This document shows positions 9,751 to 18,405 of a stretch of 64,000 nucleotides of DNA, in pieces. Source of the stretch: Thermodesulfobacteriota bacterium (GTDB taxonomy: Bacteria > Desulfobacterota > QYQD01); NCBI GenBank assembly GCA_031082315.1, contig JAVHLC010000008.1:82908-146907 (forward strand), given 5' to 3'. A program made the position numbers and the translations under genes. The notes beneath the pieces are model-generated. The model did no database searches. It was given only the letters and a program-made list of their open reading frames with translations, and had not been told where the DNA came from. Each line of letters opens with the position of its first letter. The stretch's first letter is position 1.

Positions 9751-11664
9751 TTACTTTACCTCTTCGAACTCTGCTTCCACCACCTCTTCTTCATCCTTTT
9801 TTGCCTGCGCTTCGCCGCCCGCAGCCCCCGGGCCGCCGGCGCCGGCCGCTTCAGCCTGAGCTGTTTTGGCATAGAGCGCTTCGGCCAGCTTATGGGAGGC
9901 CTTGGTCAACTCCTCTGAAAGGCGCTTAATCTCTTCTGCGTCGTTCCCTTCCATGGCCTTTTTCAGACGGGTAACGGCATCCTCGACATTGCTCCTGGTG
10001 GTTGCATCAACTTTATCCCCTAAATCGGCCATAGATTTCTCAGTGGCGTATATAAGGGTGTCGGCATGGTTTCGCGCCTCAGCCTGGGCCTTTTTCTTAT
10101 GGTCCTCTTCGGCATGGGCCTCTGCATCCCGGACCATTTTCCTGATCTCTTCCTCGGACAGACCGCTTGAGGCAGTAATTTTTATGGACTGCTCGCGCCC
10201 TGTCCCTAAATCCTTGGCGGAGACGTGAAGGATACCGTTGGCATCAATGTCAAAGGCGACCTCAATCTGGGGCACTCCGCGCGGGGCCGGGGGGATGCCG
10301 ACGAGCTCAAAACGGCCGATGGTCTTATTATCTGCCGCCATATCGCGTTCGCCCTGCAGGACGTGGATAGATACGGCCGGCTGACTATCTGCGGCGGTGG
10401 AAAAAATCTGGCTCCGCCGGGTAGGGATGGTAGTATTCTTCTCGATGAGCTTTGTAAGCACCCCTCCGAGCGTCTCAATCCCCAGGGAGAGCGGAGTCAC
10501 GTCCAGGAGCAGGACGTCCTTTACCTCGCCCTTAAGGACACCGGCCTGAATGGCGGCCCCCACGGCCACTACCTCGTCCGGATTGACGCCCTTATGCGGC
10601 TCTTTCTCGAAGATCTCCCGTACCTTTTGCTGCACACTGGGCATACGCGTCATGCCGCCGACCAGGATTGCCTCATTTATATCCGAAGGCTTAAGCCCGG
10701 CGTCTTTCAGGGCCATCCGGCATGGTCCTTCCACTTTATTGATAAGGTCTTCCACTAATGATTCCAGCTTGGCGCGGGTAAGTTTCATGCCCAGGTGTTT
10801 GGGGCCGCTGGCGTCCGCCGTGATGAAGGGAAGATTTATATCCGTCTCCAGGGAGGTGGAAAGTTCCATCTTGGCCTTTTCTGCGGCCTCTTTCAGCCTC
10901 TGTAAGGCCATCTTGTCCTGCCTGAGATCAATTCCCTGATCCTTTTTAAATTCATCGGCCAGGTAATGAACGACGCGCAGATCGAAATCTTCACCACCCA
11001 GGAAGGTATCCCCGTTGGTGGATTTAACCTCAAAGACGCCTTCGCCTATTTCCAGGATGGAGATATCAAAGGTACCGCCCCCGAGGTCAAAAACAGCGAT
11101 CTTTTCTTCCTTTTTCTTGTCCAGGCCGTAGGCCAGCGAAGCCGCTGTCGGCTCGTTTATGATCCGGAGGACATTCAGGCCTGCAATGCGGCCGGCATCC
11201 TTGGTGGCCTGGCGCTGACTGTCATTGAAATATGCCGGGACCGTAACTACAGCGTCTGTGACCTTTTCTCCGAGATATTCTTCCGCAGTCTGCTTCATCT
11301 TCTGCAGGATCATGGCCGATATCTCTGCCGGGCTATAGTCCTTATCCTTGATCTGTACGTAGGCGTCTCCATCTGTTCCTTCCACGATCTTGTATGGGAG
11401 GACTTTAATAGCCTTCTGGACCTCCGCGTCCCTATATTTGCGGCCTATGAGCCGCTTAATGGCAAAAACAGTGTTAGTCGGATTAGTAATAGACTGCCTT
11501 TTGGCAATCTGGCCGGCCAATCGCTCACCGCTTTCCGTAAAAGCCACTATAGATGGAGTGGTTCGACCGCCTTCAACGTTAGCTATTACTTTAGGCTCGT
11601 TTCCCTCCATGATAGCTACACAAGAGTTGGTTGTTCCCAAATCTATACCAATAACCTTACCCAT
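9751..11664 (-). CDS. dnaK: Molecular chaperone DnaK (Hsp70)
   Basis: Full-length Hsp70 (637 residues) that folds and protects proteins in the cytoplasm, cycling with DnaJ and GrpE. It has the phosphate-binding GIDLGTTNS at the N-terminus, the [11 protein letters not shown] signature, VGGMTRMP, the substrate-binding domain with [17 protein letters not shown], and a helical lid ending in a Gly/Ala-rich linker and the acidic tail EAEFEEVK. The ATG has a strong AAGGAGG ribosome site. It lies downstream of hrcA and grpE in the same orientation. No dnaJ follows in this window, unlike the common grpE-dnaK-dnaJ order. Confidence 0.98.
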   Translation of the reverse strand: MGKVIGIDLGTTNSCVAIMEGNEPKVIANVEGGRTTPSIVAFTESGERLAGQIAKRQSITNPTNTVFAIKRLIGRKYRDAEVQKAIKVLPYKIVEGTDGDAYVQIKDKDYSPAEISAMILQKMKQTAEEYLGEKVTDAVVTVPAYFNDSQRQATKDAGRIAGLNVLRIINEPTAASLAYGLDKKKEEKIAVFDLGGGTFDISILEIGEGVFEVKSTNGDTFLGGEDFDLRVVHYLADEFKKDQGIDLRQDKMALQRLKEAAEKAKMELSTSLETDINLPFITADASGPKHLGMKLTRAKLESLVEDLINKVEGPCRMALKDAGLKPSDINEAILVGGMTRMPSVQQKVREIFEKEPHKGVNPDEVVAVGAAIQAGVLKGEVKDVLLLDVTPLSLGIETLGGVLTKLIEKNTTIPTRRSQIFSTAADSQPAVSIHVLQGERDMAADNKTIGRFELVGIPPAPRGVPQIEVAFDIDANGILHVSAKDLGTGREQSIKITASSGLSEEEIRKMVRDAEAHAEEDHKKKAQAEARNHADTLIYATEKSMADLGDKVDATTRSNVEDAVTRLKKAMEGNDAEEIKRLSEELTKASHKLAEALYAKTAQAEAAGAGGPGAAGGEAQAKKDEEEVVEAEFEEVK

Positions 11665-11780
11665 TTTATCCTCCTTATATAAATAGACGTATTATCGAAA
11701 GATTAACCACAGAGGACACAGAGTTTTTAAAATTTTTTTCTCTGTGCTCTCTGTGGTTAAACTGGTTAAATTTGTCGATG
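11665..11780. repeat. Palindromic element between grpE and dnaK
   Basis: About 11704-11762 forms a long imperfect hairpin: TAACCACAGAGGACACAGAG pairs with a CTCTGTGCTCTCTGTGGTTA right arm. Related arms occur at about 46.60 kb and 50.68 kb. It separates grpE from dnaK and might act as a processing site or attenuator, which is inference only. Confidence 0.6.
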
Positions 11781-12377
11781 TTAAACATTTTCTGGGGTAC
11801 TAACCGGCCGCCTGGAAACCACCACCATAGCCGGCCTTAAGAGGCGATCTTTAAATATATACCCCTTTTGAAGCTCATTAAGTATGGTATTATCTTCCAC
11901 GCTATCATTCTCTTCTACCATAACCGCTTCATGATATTGCGGGTCAAAAACCTGGCCGCAAGCATCTACAGCCTTGAGGCCGAACTTTTCCATCGCATTC
12001 ATAAATTCCCTCAAAACCATCTCTACACCGGCCAGAAGGGCCTGCTTGTCCGTATCATCATTTTTGGCGTGCTCCGCCGCCCGTTCCAGATTGTCGAGTA
12101 TGGACAGGAGTTCCTTGGCAAGGGACTCATTCGCATACTTAATATGCTCTGCTTTTTCCCTCTCCGCCCTTTTTTTGTAATTTTCCAGTTCCGCTGCCAT
12201 ACGCAACATCCGGTCATAATGGGCGATGGCCTCTTGTTCTTTTTCTTTAATCAGGGCTGCTAATTCTTCAACACTTTTTTCCGTAAGAGGTCTTTTCTGT
12301 GTTTCCAAGGCCTCTTTGCTTATTTCAACCTTAACATCTTCCGTTTTATTTTCAGTCGCTTTATCGTCAATTGACAT
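11781..12377 (-). CDS. grpE: Nucleotide exchange factor GrpE
   Basis: A 198-residue co-chaperone that releases ADP from DnaK. It has a charged N-terminal tail, a long coiled-coil helix (about 40-110, with DRMLRMAAELENYKKRAERE) and the beta domain with GQVFDPQYHEAVMVEEND and GYIFKDRLLRPAMVVVS, the family signature. Length is normal. The ATG has AAGGAC upstream. It lies between hrcA and dnaK on the minus strand, the classical class I heat-shock order, although both junctions contain repeat elements that lengthen the spacers. Confidence 0.97.
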   Translation of the reverse strand: MSIDDKATENKTEDVKVEISKEALETQKRPLTEKSVEELAALIKEKEQEAIAHYDRMLRMAAELENYKKRAEREKAEHIKYANESLAKELLSILDNLERAAEHAKNDDTDKQALLAGVEMVLREFMNAMEKFGLKAVDACGQVFDPQYHEAVMVEENDSVEDNTILNELQKGYIFKDRLLRPAMVVVSRRPVSTPENV

Positions 12378-12404
12378 AACCCGTCCTTTATCGGAGCTTA
12401 AGGT

Positions 12405-12530
12405 TAATGAATTCGCAAAAAAGCTTTTTCACCGCTGAGCACGCAGAGTCCGCAGAGAAAAACTGTAAGCTATTAAATATGTTATCTCAGCGTTCTCTGC
12501 GGTAAAAATTTACTTTTTACGAAGCCATCA
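12405..12530 (+). repeat. MITE-like element, copy 1 (about 125 bp)
   Basis: The ends are near-inverted repeats: a TGAATTCG-type left end and a TTTTTACGAAGCCATCA right end. The inside carries CACCGCTGAGCACGCAGAG and a CGTTCTCTGCGGT arm. Its reverse complement is closely similar along the whole length to 59900-60034, so these are two copies of one dispersed element. It fills the grpE-hrcA spacer. No coding sequence is present, which fits a non-autonomous transposable element. Confidence 0.7.
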
Positions 12531-12560
12531 AGGTTGAGATTCCAGATTTCGGCTTTCAGC

Positions 12561-13595
12561 TTACCCGGAACGCTCTTTAATCAATTCACCCAGGAGGTCA
12601 GCGGTGTATCTGACTAACGGGATGAGCCTTGCGTAATTCATGCGCATCGGACCAATTACCCCCAGGGCCCCCAGTACATTTCCCCCGGTGACGTAAGGTG
12701 AGGCCACAATACTGCATCCTTCCATGGCATTATATTCACTCTCTGAGCCGATAAAGATTTGTACTCCCTGCGCGGTTATACATTTGTCCAATAGCTTGAT
12801 GAGGATCCCCTTTTCCTCGAAGGTCTCGAAAATAGCCTTCATTTTATCAATTTCGCAGAGCTCCGGGTATCTTAAGATGTTGGTCTTACCTTCGATATAT
12901 ACCGCTTCTTCGCCATCCGGAAGATTTTTTTCGCTCATCTCCAGGGCGCTGGAGAGCAACCGGTTAAACAGGTCCTTTTCCGCCTGCATCTCACGCAAGA
13001 TTTTTTTCTTTGCCTCTTCTATGGTCATTTCGCTTAGCAATTCAGTCAGGTAGCGGGACAATCTATCCAGCCTGGCCTGGTCAAGGTTTTCTTCCACTTC
13101 TATGATCTTGTTTTGAACGATGCCGGCGGGAGAAACACAAATTACAAGAACAACACCTTTACGCAGCCGGATGAATTCAATATGCTTGAATACCGCTTGT
13201 GTGAAACGGGGAGCGGATACAATGGCTGTATGGCCGGAAATGGATGATAAGGCCCGTGAAGTATCCTTAAGCACCTCACCGGCAGGCAGCTTTCTTTTGA
13301 GGCTGCCGGCGACCAAGGCCTTTTCCGCTTCAGAAAGCGGGGTGACCTCCAGTATGCTGTCTATATAGAAACGCCACCCGCTTTCGGTCGGTATACGGCC
13401 GGCCGAGGCGTGGGGTTGAAACAGAAACCCCATTTCTTCCATATCGGCCATAATATTGCGGACGGTAGCCGGGCTTACGTCAAAGCTGTATTTGTGACAG
13501 ACGCGACGTGAGCCTACCGGTTCTGCCGTCGTAATATACTCCTGAATTACAGCTTGCAGGACTTTGCGCTGCCTTTGTATATCAGATTTTACCAT
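12561..13595 (-). CDS. hrcA: Heat-inducible transcription repressor HrcA
   Basis: A 344-residue repressor that binds CIRCE operators and shuts off chaperone operons, with GroEL normally aiding its activity. The N-terminal winged helix (about 1-75) includes RQRKVLQAVIQEYITTAEPVGS-type sequence and VSPATVRNIMADMEEMG; the GAF-like and insertion domains follow, ending with GPMRMNYARLIPLVRYTA, the family signature. Length is usual. It is the first gene of the hrcA-grpE-dnaK block. A degenerate CIRCE lies 12 nt upstream of its ATG, so the gene is probably autoregulated. Confidence 0.97.
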   Translation of the reverse strand: MVKSDIQRQRKVLQAVIQEYITTAEPVGSRRVCHKYSFDVSPATVRNIMADMEEMGFLFQPHASAGRIPTESGWRFYIDSILEVTPLSEAEKALVAGSLKRKLPAGEVLKDTSRALSSISGHTAIVSAPRFTQAVFKHIEFIRLRKGVVLVICVSPAGIVQNKIIEVEENLDQARLDRLSRYLTELLSEMTIEEAKKKILREMQAEKDLFNRLLSSALEMSEKNLPDGEEAVYIEGKTNILRYPELCEIDKMKAIFETFEEKGILIKLLDKCITAQGVQIFIGSESEYNAMEGCSIVASPYVTGGNVLGALGVIGPMRMNYARLIPLVRYTADLLGELIKERSG

Positions 13596-13607
13596 TGGCT
13601 TAACCTG

Positions 13608-13634
13608 TTAGCACTCTTGGCGTTACATTGCTAA
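13608..13634 (-). promoter_or_regulatory. Degenerate CIRCE operator of hrcA
   Basis: Left arm TTAGCACTC is perfect, the spacer is nine bases, and the right arm CATTGCTAA matches the consensus GAGTGCTAA at seven of nine positions. It lies between the probable -10 box and the hrcA start codon, the expected position for HrcA repression. The two mismatches may weaken binding. Confidence 0.85.
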
Positions 13635-13662
13635 CGATAATAATCGTGGGGATATTTGTCAA
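13634..13662 (-). promoter_or_regulatory. Probable sigma70 promoter of hrcA-grpE-dnaK
   Basis: On the minus strand a perfect TTGACA (13657-13662) is followed after 17 bases by TATCGT (13634-13639). Transcription would start within the CIRCE just downstream. The -10 box is imperfect; the -35 box and spacing are good. Confidence 0.6.
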
Positions 13663-13683
13663 GAGACAAACCGGGTTTACGGT

Positions 13684-13880
13684 GGGGACTTAATAAAAGA
13701 TCAAGGCTGAAAGCCTGAAGCCCAAAGCTCAAAGGAAGTTCAAATGACAAATGTCATCCGCCTCCAGCGGACTCCATTTGAGCTTTGGCATTTGGCATTG
13801 ATTTGAACTTTGGGTTTTATCATTTAAATTGGCGCAAGGCGTTTTTACCTGCGGCTATGCCGCGTTGTGTGCCCCGTCGC
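13684..13880. other. Repeat-rich spacer between hrcA and YtxH-like gene
   Basis: No gene is visible. The stretch carries mirrored motifs, CAAAGCTCAAAGGAAGTTC and GAGCTTTGGCATTTGGCATT, around a CCGCCTCCAGCGG hairpin, and looks like another palindromic intergenic element. Confidence 0.45.
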
Positions 13881-13883
13881 CAA

Positions 13884-14231
13884 CTATTTTTTTACCATTT
13901 TCAAGATTTTTGTCTTTTGTTCTTCAAATGATTTCTGACCTTCCTCTATGGCCCCAAGCAATTTTTTCTTCACATCTTCGGTCAGGTCCTTCCCGTGGCC
14001 GACGACATCGGACAATAATTCGCCTACGTCATAAATCACGTTCTTGACCGTATGGGCCGCATCTTCGGCCACGTCTTCAGCCCGACGTTTGGCCTTAGTA
14101 GCAATGCGGGCGATATCTTCCCGCGTCCTTTTGCCTGATTGAGGGGCAAGCAAAAGGGCCAGACCGGCGCCAACAATTCCGCCCAGCAAAAAGGCTCCGA
14201 TTATCTTCACTTCTTTATTGGTATCATCCAT
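13884..14231 (-). CDS. YtxH-domain small membrane protein
   Basis: A 115-residue protein. One N-terminal transmembrane segment (about 9-28) is rich in Gly and runs into LLLAPQSGKRTREDI, the typical YtxH motif (a Gly-rich helix then APxSGxxTR). The rest is a long charged amphipathic helix. Such proteins sit at the inner membrane and are often linked to general stress, but function is not established. It stands alone, divergent from the DUF3373 gene, with an AAGGAGG-like ribosome site before the ATG. Confidence 0.75.
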   Translation of the reverse strand: MDDTNKEVKIIGAFLLGGIVGAGLALLLAPQSGKRTREDIARIATKAKRRAEDVAEDAAHTVKNVIYDVGELLSDVVGHGKDLTEDVKKKLLGAIEEGQKSFEEQKTKILKMVKK

Positions 14232-14439
14232 AAAATATAACCTCCTTTGTACACTTAACTCCTTTTTTTATATTTTAAATTTAAAGGAAGTAATAATGCA
14301 AGGAGAATAATTTGGCGACTGGAGTTTTCTATTTTGTATTTGACTTCCGAAAACGTTTGTAGTAATTCACACGTAAAATGAATTCTGATTCATTAACCTT
14401 AACCGGATCAGGTGAGTTTTTATTTTAAGAGGGGGTTAT

Positions 14440-16188
14440 ATGTTTTTGAGATGTGCGCAAGAACATAAAACAATCGTCGCTCGCAGAAATGGGCTCAGAG
14501 CTATGGTGGCGTTTTTGATGATAGCCGCCGTTCTGATATGGACTATCCCGGCCCTGGCTGAGGAACCCAAGCTTTCGGACCTATTACTGGAGGTCAGAAA
14601 ACTGCGTGAAGAGGTGCAGGAACTGCGAGGAAAAGTGGCGGAGTTTGAGAAGAAAGAGGTCACGACCCAGGAAAAGGTAACACAGGTTGAGAAGAAGGCC
14701 GAGGCGGCCAAAGAGGTCAGCGATAAGGTGGCCAAAAAGGCCAGTCGTGACCGGATCAACTGGGGCGGGGAATTCCGGGTGCGTATGGTATCCGAGCGGG
14801 CGGAGACGACGCAGGGTTTTTACGGAGCCGGCCAGCCTACCAGCGACAAAAAATACAAGAATGAGACCGGGTTTCCGATGCGTCTGCGTCTGAATTTTGA
14901 TGCCCAGGTGGTGCCGGATATGGTGGACCTTTACGGCCGTCTGACTATCAACAAAAGGTTCGGCACTTACGCCACGTGGCCGGACCAGGACCCCCTGGAC
15001 AGCGTCAATTCCTTCCATTCCGGTATCGGCAGCGATGTATCCACGCGTGTAGAACATATCTACGCGAAGTTTAACGTCCCCAAAATAAACTCCAATTTCT
15101 ATGCCGGGCGCCTGGCCGGTATGGATGGCCCACCATCACGCCAGAATGCCCCGTTCCCCCGTGTTTTTATAGATTCTGAAGTAGATGGGGTCATGTGGGA
15201 GTACAAACTTCCCGACACCACCTTGGACAAATGCTGGTCGCCTCTGGCTATACCGTCAGAGGGGACAGAGAAATTTCCGGTGGGCAAGGGACCTCTGGGC
15301 TCCTATGGAAAGAAAGTTAAGGAAGGTAACAGCCTGATCTTGTCCTATGCGAAGTATCGTGACATGGGTTTTACAAATCCCAAGGGTTCAAGCACCGGGA
15401 GAGATCTGCTCGGTTTGGAAGGGCAGGGGCCGGATACGGATGTTTATATCGCCCAGGGGCAATTAAAACTGGCCAGGGATACTGTGCTTGTAGTCAGCGG
15501 CCTCTATATGCCTGACTGGTATATGCCGAGGTATTCCTTTGATACCGCCGGTTCTTATAAATGGAGTGAGACCTATACCAGTTCCGACGGGCTAAAAAGG
15601 TTATTTATCCCTTATTTTACTACCTATTATTCCCTGGCCGGCGCTTATCTGGATACCCAGATATGGAAGTTTCAGGTCTATGGGGCGACTTACTTTAATG
15701 AATTTAGTTGTCCGCCTCACTCCTGGCGGACACAGACGAAAGATCCGGCTACGGACGCCTGGACAACTACGGCAACGAATTACTATTCAGGCGAGAAATT
15801 TAACGGCTATGCCTGGTGGGTAGGGATGAATACCGGCGATGCCATTGCCCCCAACCAGCAGTTATGCGTGGAATTTTTCCGGGGTGATGACAACTGGATC
15901 AACCCCTTAAACTACAGGGGATTCAGACGTAAGGGGTCCGTTAACAACGCGGCCAACAATTACTATTACAATCCATCTTTTATGACAGATACAGTGGTCG
16001 TGGGCTTCTACCCTGTAAATGCCCGGATATGGGATATCTATTATGATTACTACCTGACCACTAATTGCCGGTTCCGTCTGGGTTATATGGACTTTAAATT
16101 CGACACCCCCGACAAGACTTCGCCTATCGGAGCCTCGGGCTATGAACGCCATTATTGGCCGTACATCGAAGTTAATTTAAGTTTTTAG
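14440..16188 (+). CDS. DUF3373-type outer-membrane beta-barrel protein
   Basis: A 582-residue protein. After a signal peptide (hydrophobic AMVAFLMIAAVLIWTIPALA, cleavage near residue 41), a short coiled coil (about 45-100, heptads of Leu/Val with Lys/Glu) precedes a long beta-rich domain starting RINWGGEFRVRM, which resembles DUF3373 porin-like proteins of delta- and epsilonproteobacteria. The protein ends in a YIEVNLSF-type beta strand with C-terminal Phe, as expected for BamA-assembled barrels. The coiled coil may contact peptidoglycan, as in S-layer-like porins. AAGAGGGGG lies upstream of the ATG. A terminator follows. Probable role: an outer-membrane channel; substrate unknown. Confidence 0.85.
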   Translation: MFLRCAQEHKTIVARRNGLRAMVAFLMIAAVLIWTIPALAEEPKLSDLLLEVRKLREEVQELRGKVAEFEKKEVTTQEKVTQVEKKAEAAKEVSDKVAKKASRDRINWGGEFRVRMVSERAETTQGFYGAGQPTSDKKYKNETGFPMRLRLNFDAQVVPDMVDLYGRLTINKRFGTYATWPDQDPLDSVNSFHSGIGSDVSTRVEHIYAKFNVPKINSNFYAGRLAGMDGPPSRQNAPFPRVFIDSEVDGVMWEYKLPDTTLDKCWSPLAIPSEGTEKFPVGKGPLGSYGKKVKEGNSLILSYAKYRDMGFTNPKGSSTGRDLLGLEGQGPDTDVYIAQGQLKLARDTVLVVSGLYMPDWYMPRYSFDTAGSYKWSETYTSSDGLKRLFIPYFTTYYSLAGAYLDTQIWKFQVYGATYFNEFSCPPHSWRTQTKDPATDAWTTTATNYYSGEKFNGYAWWVGMNTGDAIAPNQQLCVEFFRGDDNWINPLNYRGFRRKGSVNNAANNYYYNPSFMTDTVVVGFYPVNARIWDIYYDYYLTTNCRFRLGYMDFKFDTPDKTSPIGASGYERHYWPYIEVNLSF

Positions 16189-16215
16189 ATCTGACTCACC
16201 CATAGTTCTCTGAAC

Positions 16216-16253
16216 GAACCGCTCCGCCTGTCCCGGCCGGGCGGTTCTTTTTT
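16216..16253 (+). terminator. Rho-independent terminator after the porin-like gene
   Basis: GAACCGC pairs with GCGGTTC around a GC-rich inner loop that itself can pair (CCGGCCGG), followed directly by TTTTTT. It lies 28 nt after the stop. Confidence 0.85.
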
Positions 16254-16317
16254 GTGGCGGTCGTTGATAAATTTCCCTTTTGGTGTTATGTAGAAAATCT
16301 GATTTGTAAGTGTGTTC

Positions 16318-16432
16318 AGCCACTAAGACACAAAGGCCCTAAGATCACTGAATAGTTTTCTTAATACTGAAACTCTTTTCGGCAATAAATTAACATTCTT
16401 CCTTCGTGTCTTGGTGACTTAGTGGCTGAGTA
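16318..16432. repeat. Long palindromic element upstream of aconitase
   Basis: The left arm GCCACTAAGACACAAAGG and right arm CCTTCGTGTCTTGGTGACTT plus AGTGGC can pair around a loop of roughly 60-70 bases. It belongs to the same general class as the CGCAGAG-type hairpins elsewhere in the window. It ends about 20 nt before the aconitase ribosome site. Confidence 0.65.
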
Positions 16433-16459
16433 TCTACAAAAAGTGAGGAATTTTTGCGT

Positions 16460-18391
16460 ATGTATTTATCTGTAGCCGAGAAGATCATAAAACGTCACCT
16501 GGTAGATGGGGACTTGACGCCAGGGGAGGAGATAAGCCTGCGTATCGACCAGACACTGACCCAGGACTCCACCGGAACTATGGCCTATCTACAGTTTGAG
16601 GCCATTGGCCTCCCCAAGGTCAAAACGGAACTTTCCGTAAGTTATGTCGATCATAACACCCTGCAGGTCGGTTTTGAGAATGCCGATGATCATCGTTTTC
16701 TGCAGAGCATAGCGGCCCGGTATGGTTTGTACTTCTCGCGGCCTGGTAACGGCATCTGCCATCAGGTCCATCTGGAGCGTTTTGGCGTGCCCGGGAAGAC
16801 GCTCCTCGGTTCGGACAGCCACACGCCGACCGGCGGCGGCCTGGGGATGCTGGCTATCGGCGCGGGCGGCCTGGATGTGGCCCTGGCCATGGCCGGATAT
16901 CCCTTTCACCTGGTTATGCCCCGGATTGTACTGGTCAGGCTGACCGGGGAAATGGCTCCGTGGGTCACAGCCAAAGATGTTGTCCTGGAATTGCTCCGGC
17001 GGGTCACGGTCAAGGGAGGCGTGGGAAGAATATTCGAGTACGGCGGTGACGGCATAGCACATCTATCCGTACCGGAGCGGGCCACGATCACCAATATGGG
17101 CGCGGAGACCGGGGCTACTACCTCCGTCTTTCCAAGCGATGAGGTCACCCGGGCATTTCTGAGGGCGCAGGGGAGGGGAGATTCTTTTGCTCCGCTGGCG
17201 GCTGATGAAGGCGCGGTCTATGATGAGGTCATAGAGATAGACTTAAGCCGGCTGGTTCCCCTGGTGGCCCGGCCGCACATGCCGGATCAGGTCTGTCCGG
17301 TTTCAGAGTTGCAGGGTTTAAAAGTTGACCAGGTGGCCATCGGGAGCTGCACCAACTCGTCTTATAAAGACCTGGCCACGGTAGCGGAGATCTTAAGGGG
17401 TAAGACGGTTCATCCGGGAGTAAGCCTGGTCATCTCGCCGGGCTCCCGGCAGGTCTTGGCCATGCTGGCCAGGAAGGGCTATTTGAGTGACCTTATTGCC
17501 TCCGGCGCCCGGATTCTGGAGAATACCTGTGGCCCCTGCATCGGTATGGGGCAGGCCCCGCCCACCGGCGGGGTAAGTCTCCGTACCTTTAATCGCAACT
17601 TTGAGGGGCGTTGCGGGACAAAGACCGCCTCGGTCTATCTGGCCAGTCCGGAAGTGGCCGCGGTCACGGCCTTAACCGGGGCGCTTACCGATCCCCGGAC
17701 CCTGGGTGAACCGGTCAGGGTAGCCCTCCCACGACGCTACATGATAAATGACAGGCTTATTATCCCACCCCTGGAGCCTTCCAGGGCTGAGGGAGTAGAG
17801 ATTATCCGCGGGCCTAATATCCAGGCCCTGCCCGGACGGGAGGCCCTGCCCTCTGAATTGACCGGGCTGGTCCTGATTAAACTGGGCCACGATGTTACCA
17901 CCGACCACATCCTCCCGGCCGGGGCGAGTATTACCGCGCTCCGCTCCAATATTCCGGCTATTTCCCGCTATATCTTCAGCCAGGTCGATCCCACCTTTTA
18001 TGACCGGGCAAGGGAGGCCGGCGGCGGGTTCATTGTCGGGGGCATGAATTACGGCCAGGGCTCCAGCCGCGAGCATGCCGCCCTGGGGCCCATGTACCTC
18101 GGCATAAAGGCCGTGCTGGCCCTGTCCTTCGCCCGCATACACCGGAGCAACCTGATTAACTTTGGCATATTGCCCTTGGTGTTCCTGAAAAAGGGGGATT
18201 ATGATTCCATTCAGGCGGATGATCGTTTGGCTATCCCGGATATCAGGAAGCAGATCCTTTCTGAACAACCGGTCCGTATTATTAACGAGACGCAGGGGCA
18301 CCATTTTATGGTCAACCTGACTGTCCAGAAACGGGAGAGGGATGTCCTTCTGGCCGGGGGGCTGCTCAATTACGTCCGTGAGACACTGTAG
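16460..18391 (+). CDS. acnA: Aconitate hydratase
   Basis: A 4Fe-4S enzyme of the citrate cycle that interconverts citrate and isocitrate in the cytoplasm. It has GSDSHTPTGGGLGMLAIG in the N-terminal domains, the cluster ligands in GSCTNSS and NTCGPCIGMG, and the swivel domain at the C-terminus with NYGQGSSREHAALGP. At about 643 residues it matches the short aconitase form common in anaerobes, not the 900-residue form. A TTG six bases upstream is possible, but GAGGAA at 16444-16449 is better placed for this ATG. The ppiD-type gene starts 14 nt after the stop, so the two are probably cotranscribed. Confidence 0.95.
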   Translation: MYLSVAEKIIKRHLVDGDLTPGEEISLRIDQTLTQDSTGTMAYLQFEAIGLPKVKTELSVSYVDHNTLQVGFENADDHRFLQSIAARYGLYFSRPGNGICHQVHLERFGVPGKTLLGSDSHTPTGGGLGMLAIGAGGLDVALAMAGYPFHLVMPRIVLVRLTGEMAPWVTAKDVVLELLRRVTVKGGVGRIFEYGGDGIAHLSVPERATITNMGAETGATTSVFPSDEVTRAFLRAQGRGDSFAPLAADEGAVYDEVIEIDLSRLVPLVARPHMPDQVCPVSELQGLKVDQVAIGSCTNSSYKDLATVAEILRGKTVHPGVSLVISPGSRQVLAMLARKGYLSDLIASGARILENTCGPCIGMGQAPPTGGVSLRTFNRNFEGRCGTKTASVYLASPEVAAVTALTGALTDPRTLGEPVRVALPRRYMINDRLIIPPLEPSRAEGVEIIRGPNIQALPGREALPSELTGLVLIKLGHDVTTDHILPAGASITALRSNIPAISRYIFSQVDPTFYDRAREAGGGFIVGGMNYGQGSSREHAALGPMYLGIKAVLALSFARIHRSNLINFGILPLVFLKKGDYDSIQADDRLAIPDIRKQILSEQPVRIINETQGHHFMVNLTVQKRERDVLLAGGLLNYVRETL

Positions 18392-18405
18392 GGAGGAAAG
18401 GTTAT

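Noticed and set aside
10225..11682. Long plus-strand frames opposite dnaK
   Set aside because: They mirror the strongly biased codons of dnaK on the other strand and show no recognisable motif.
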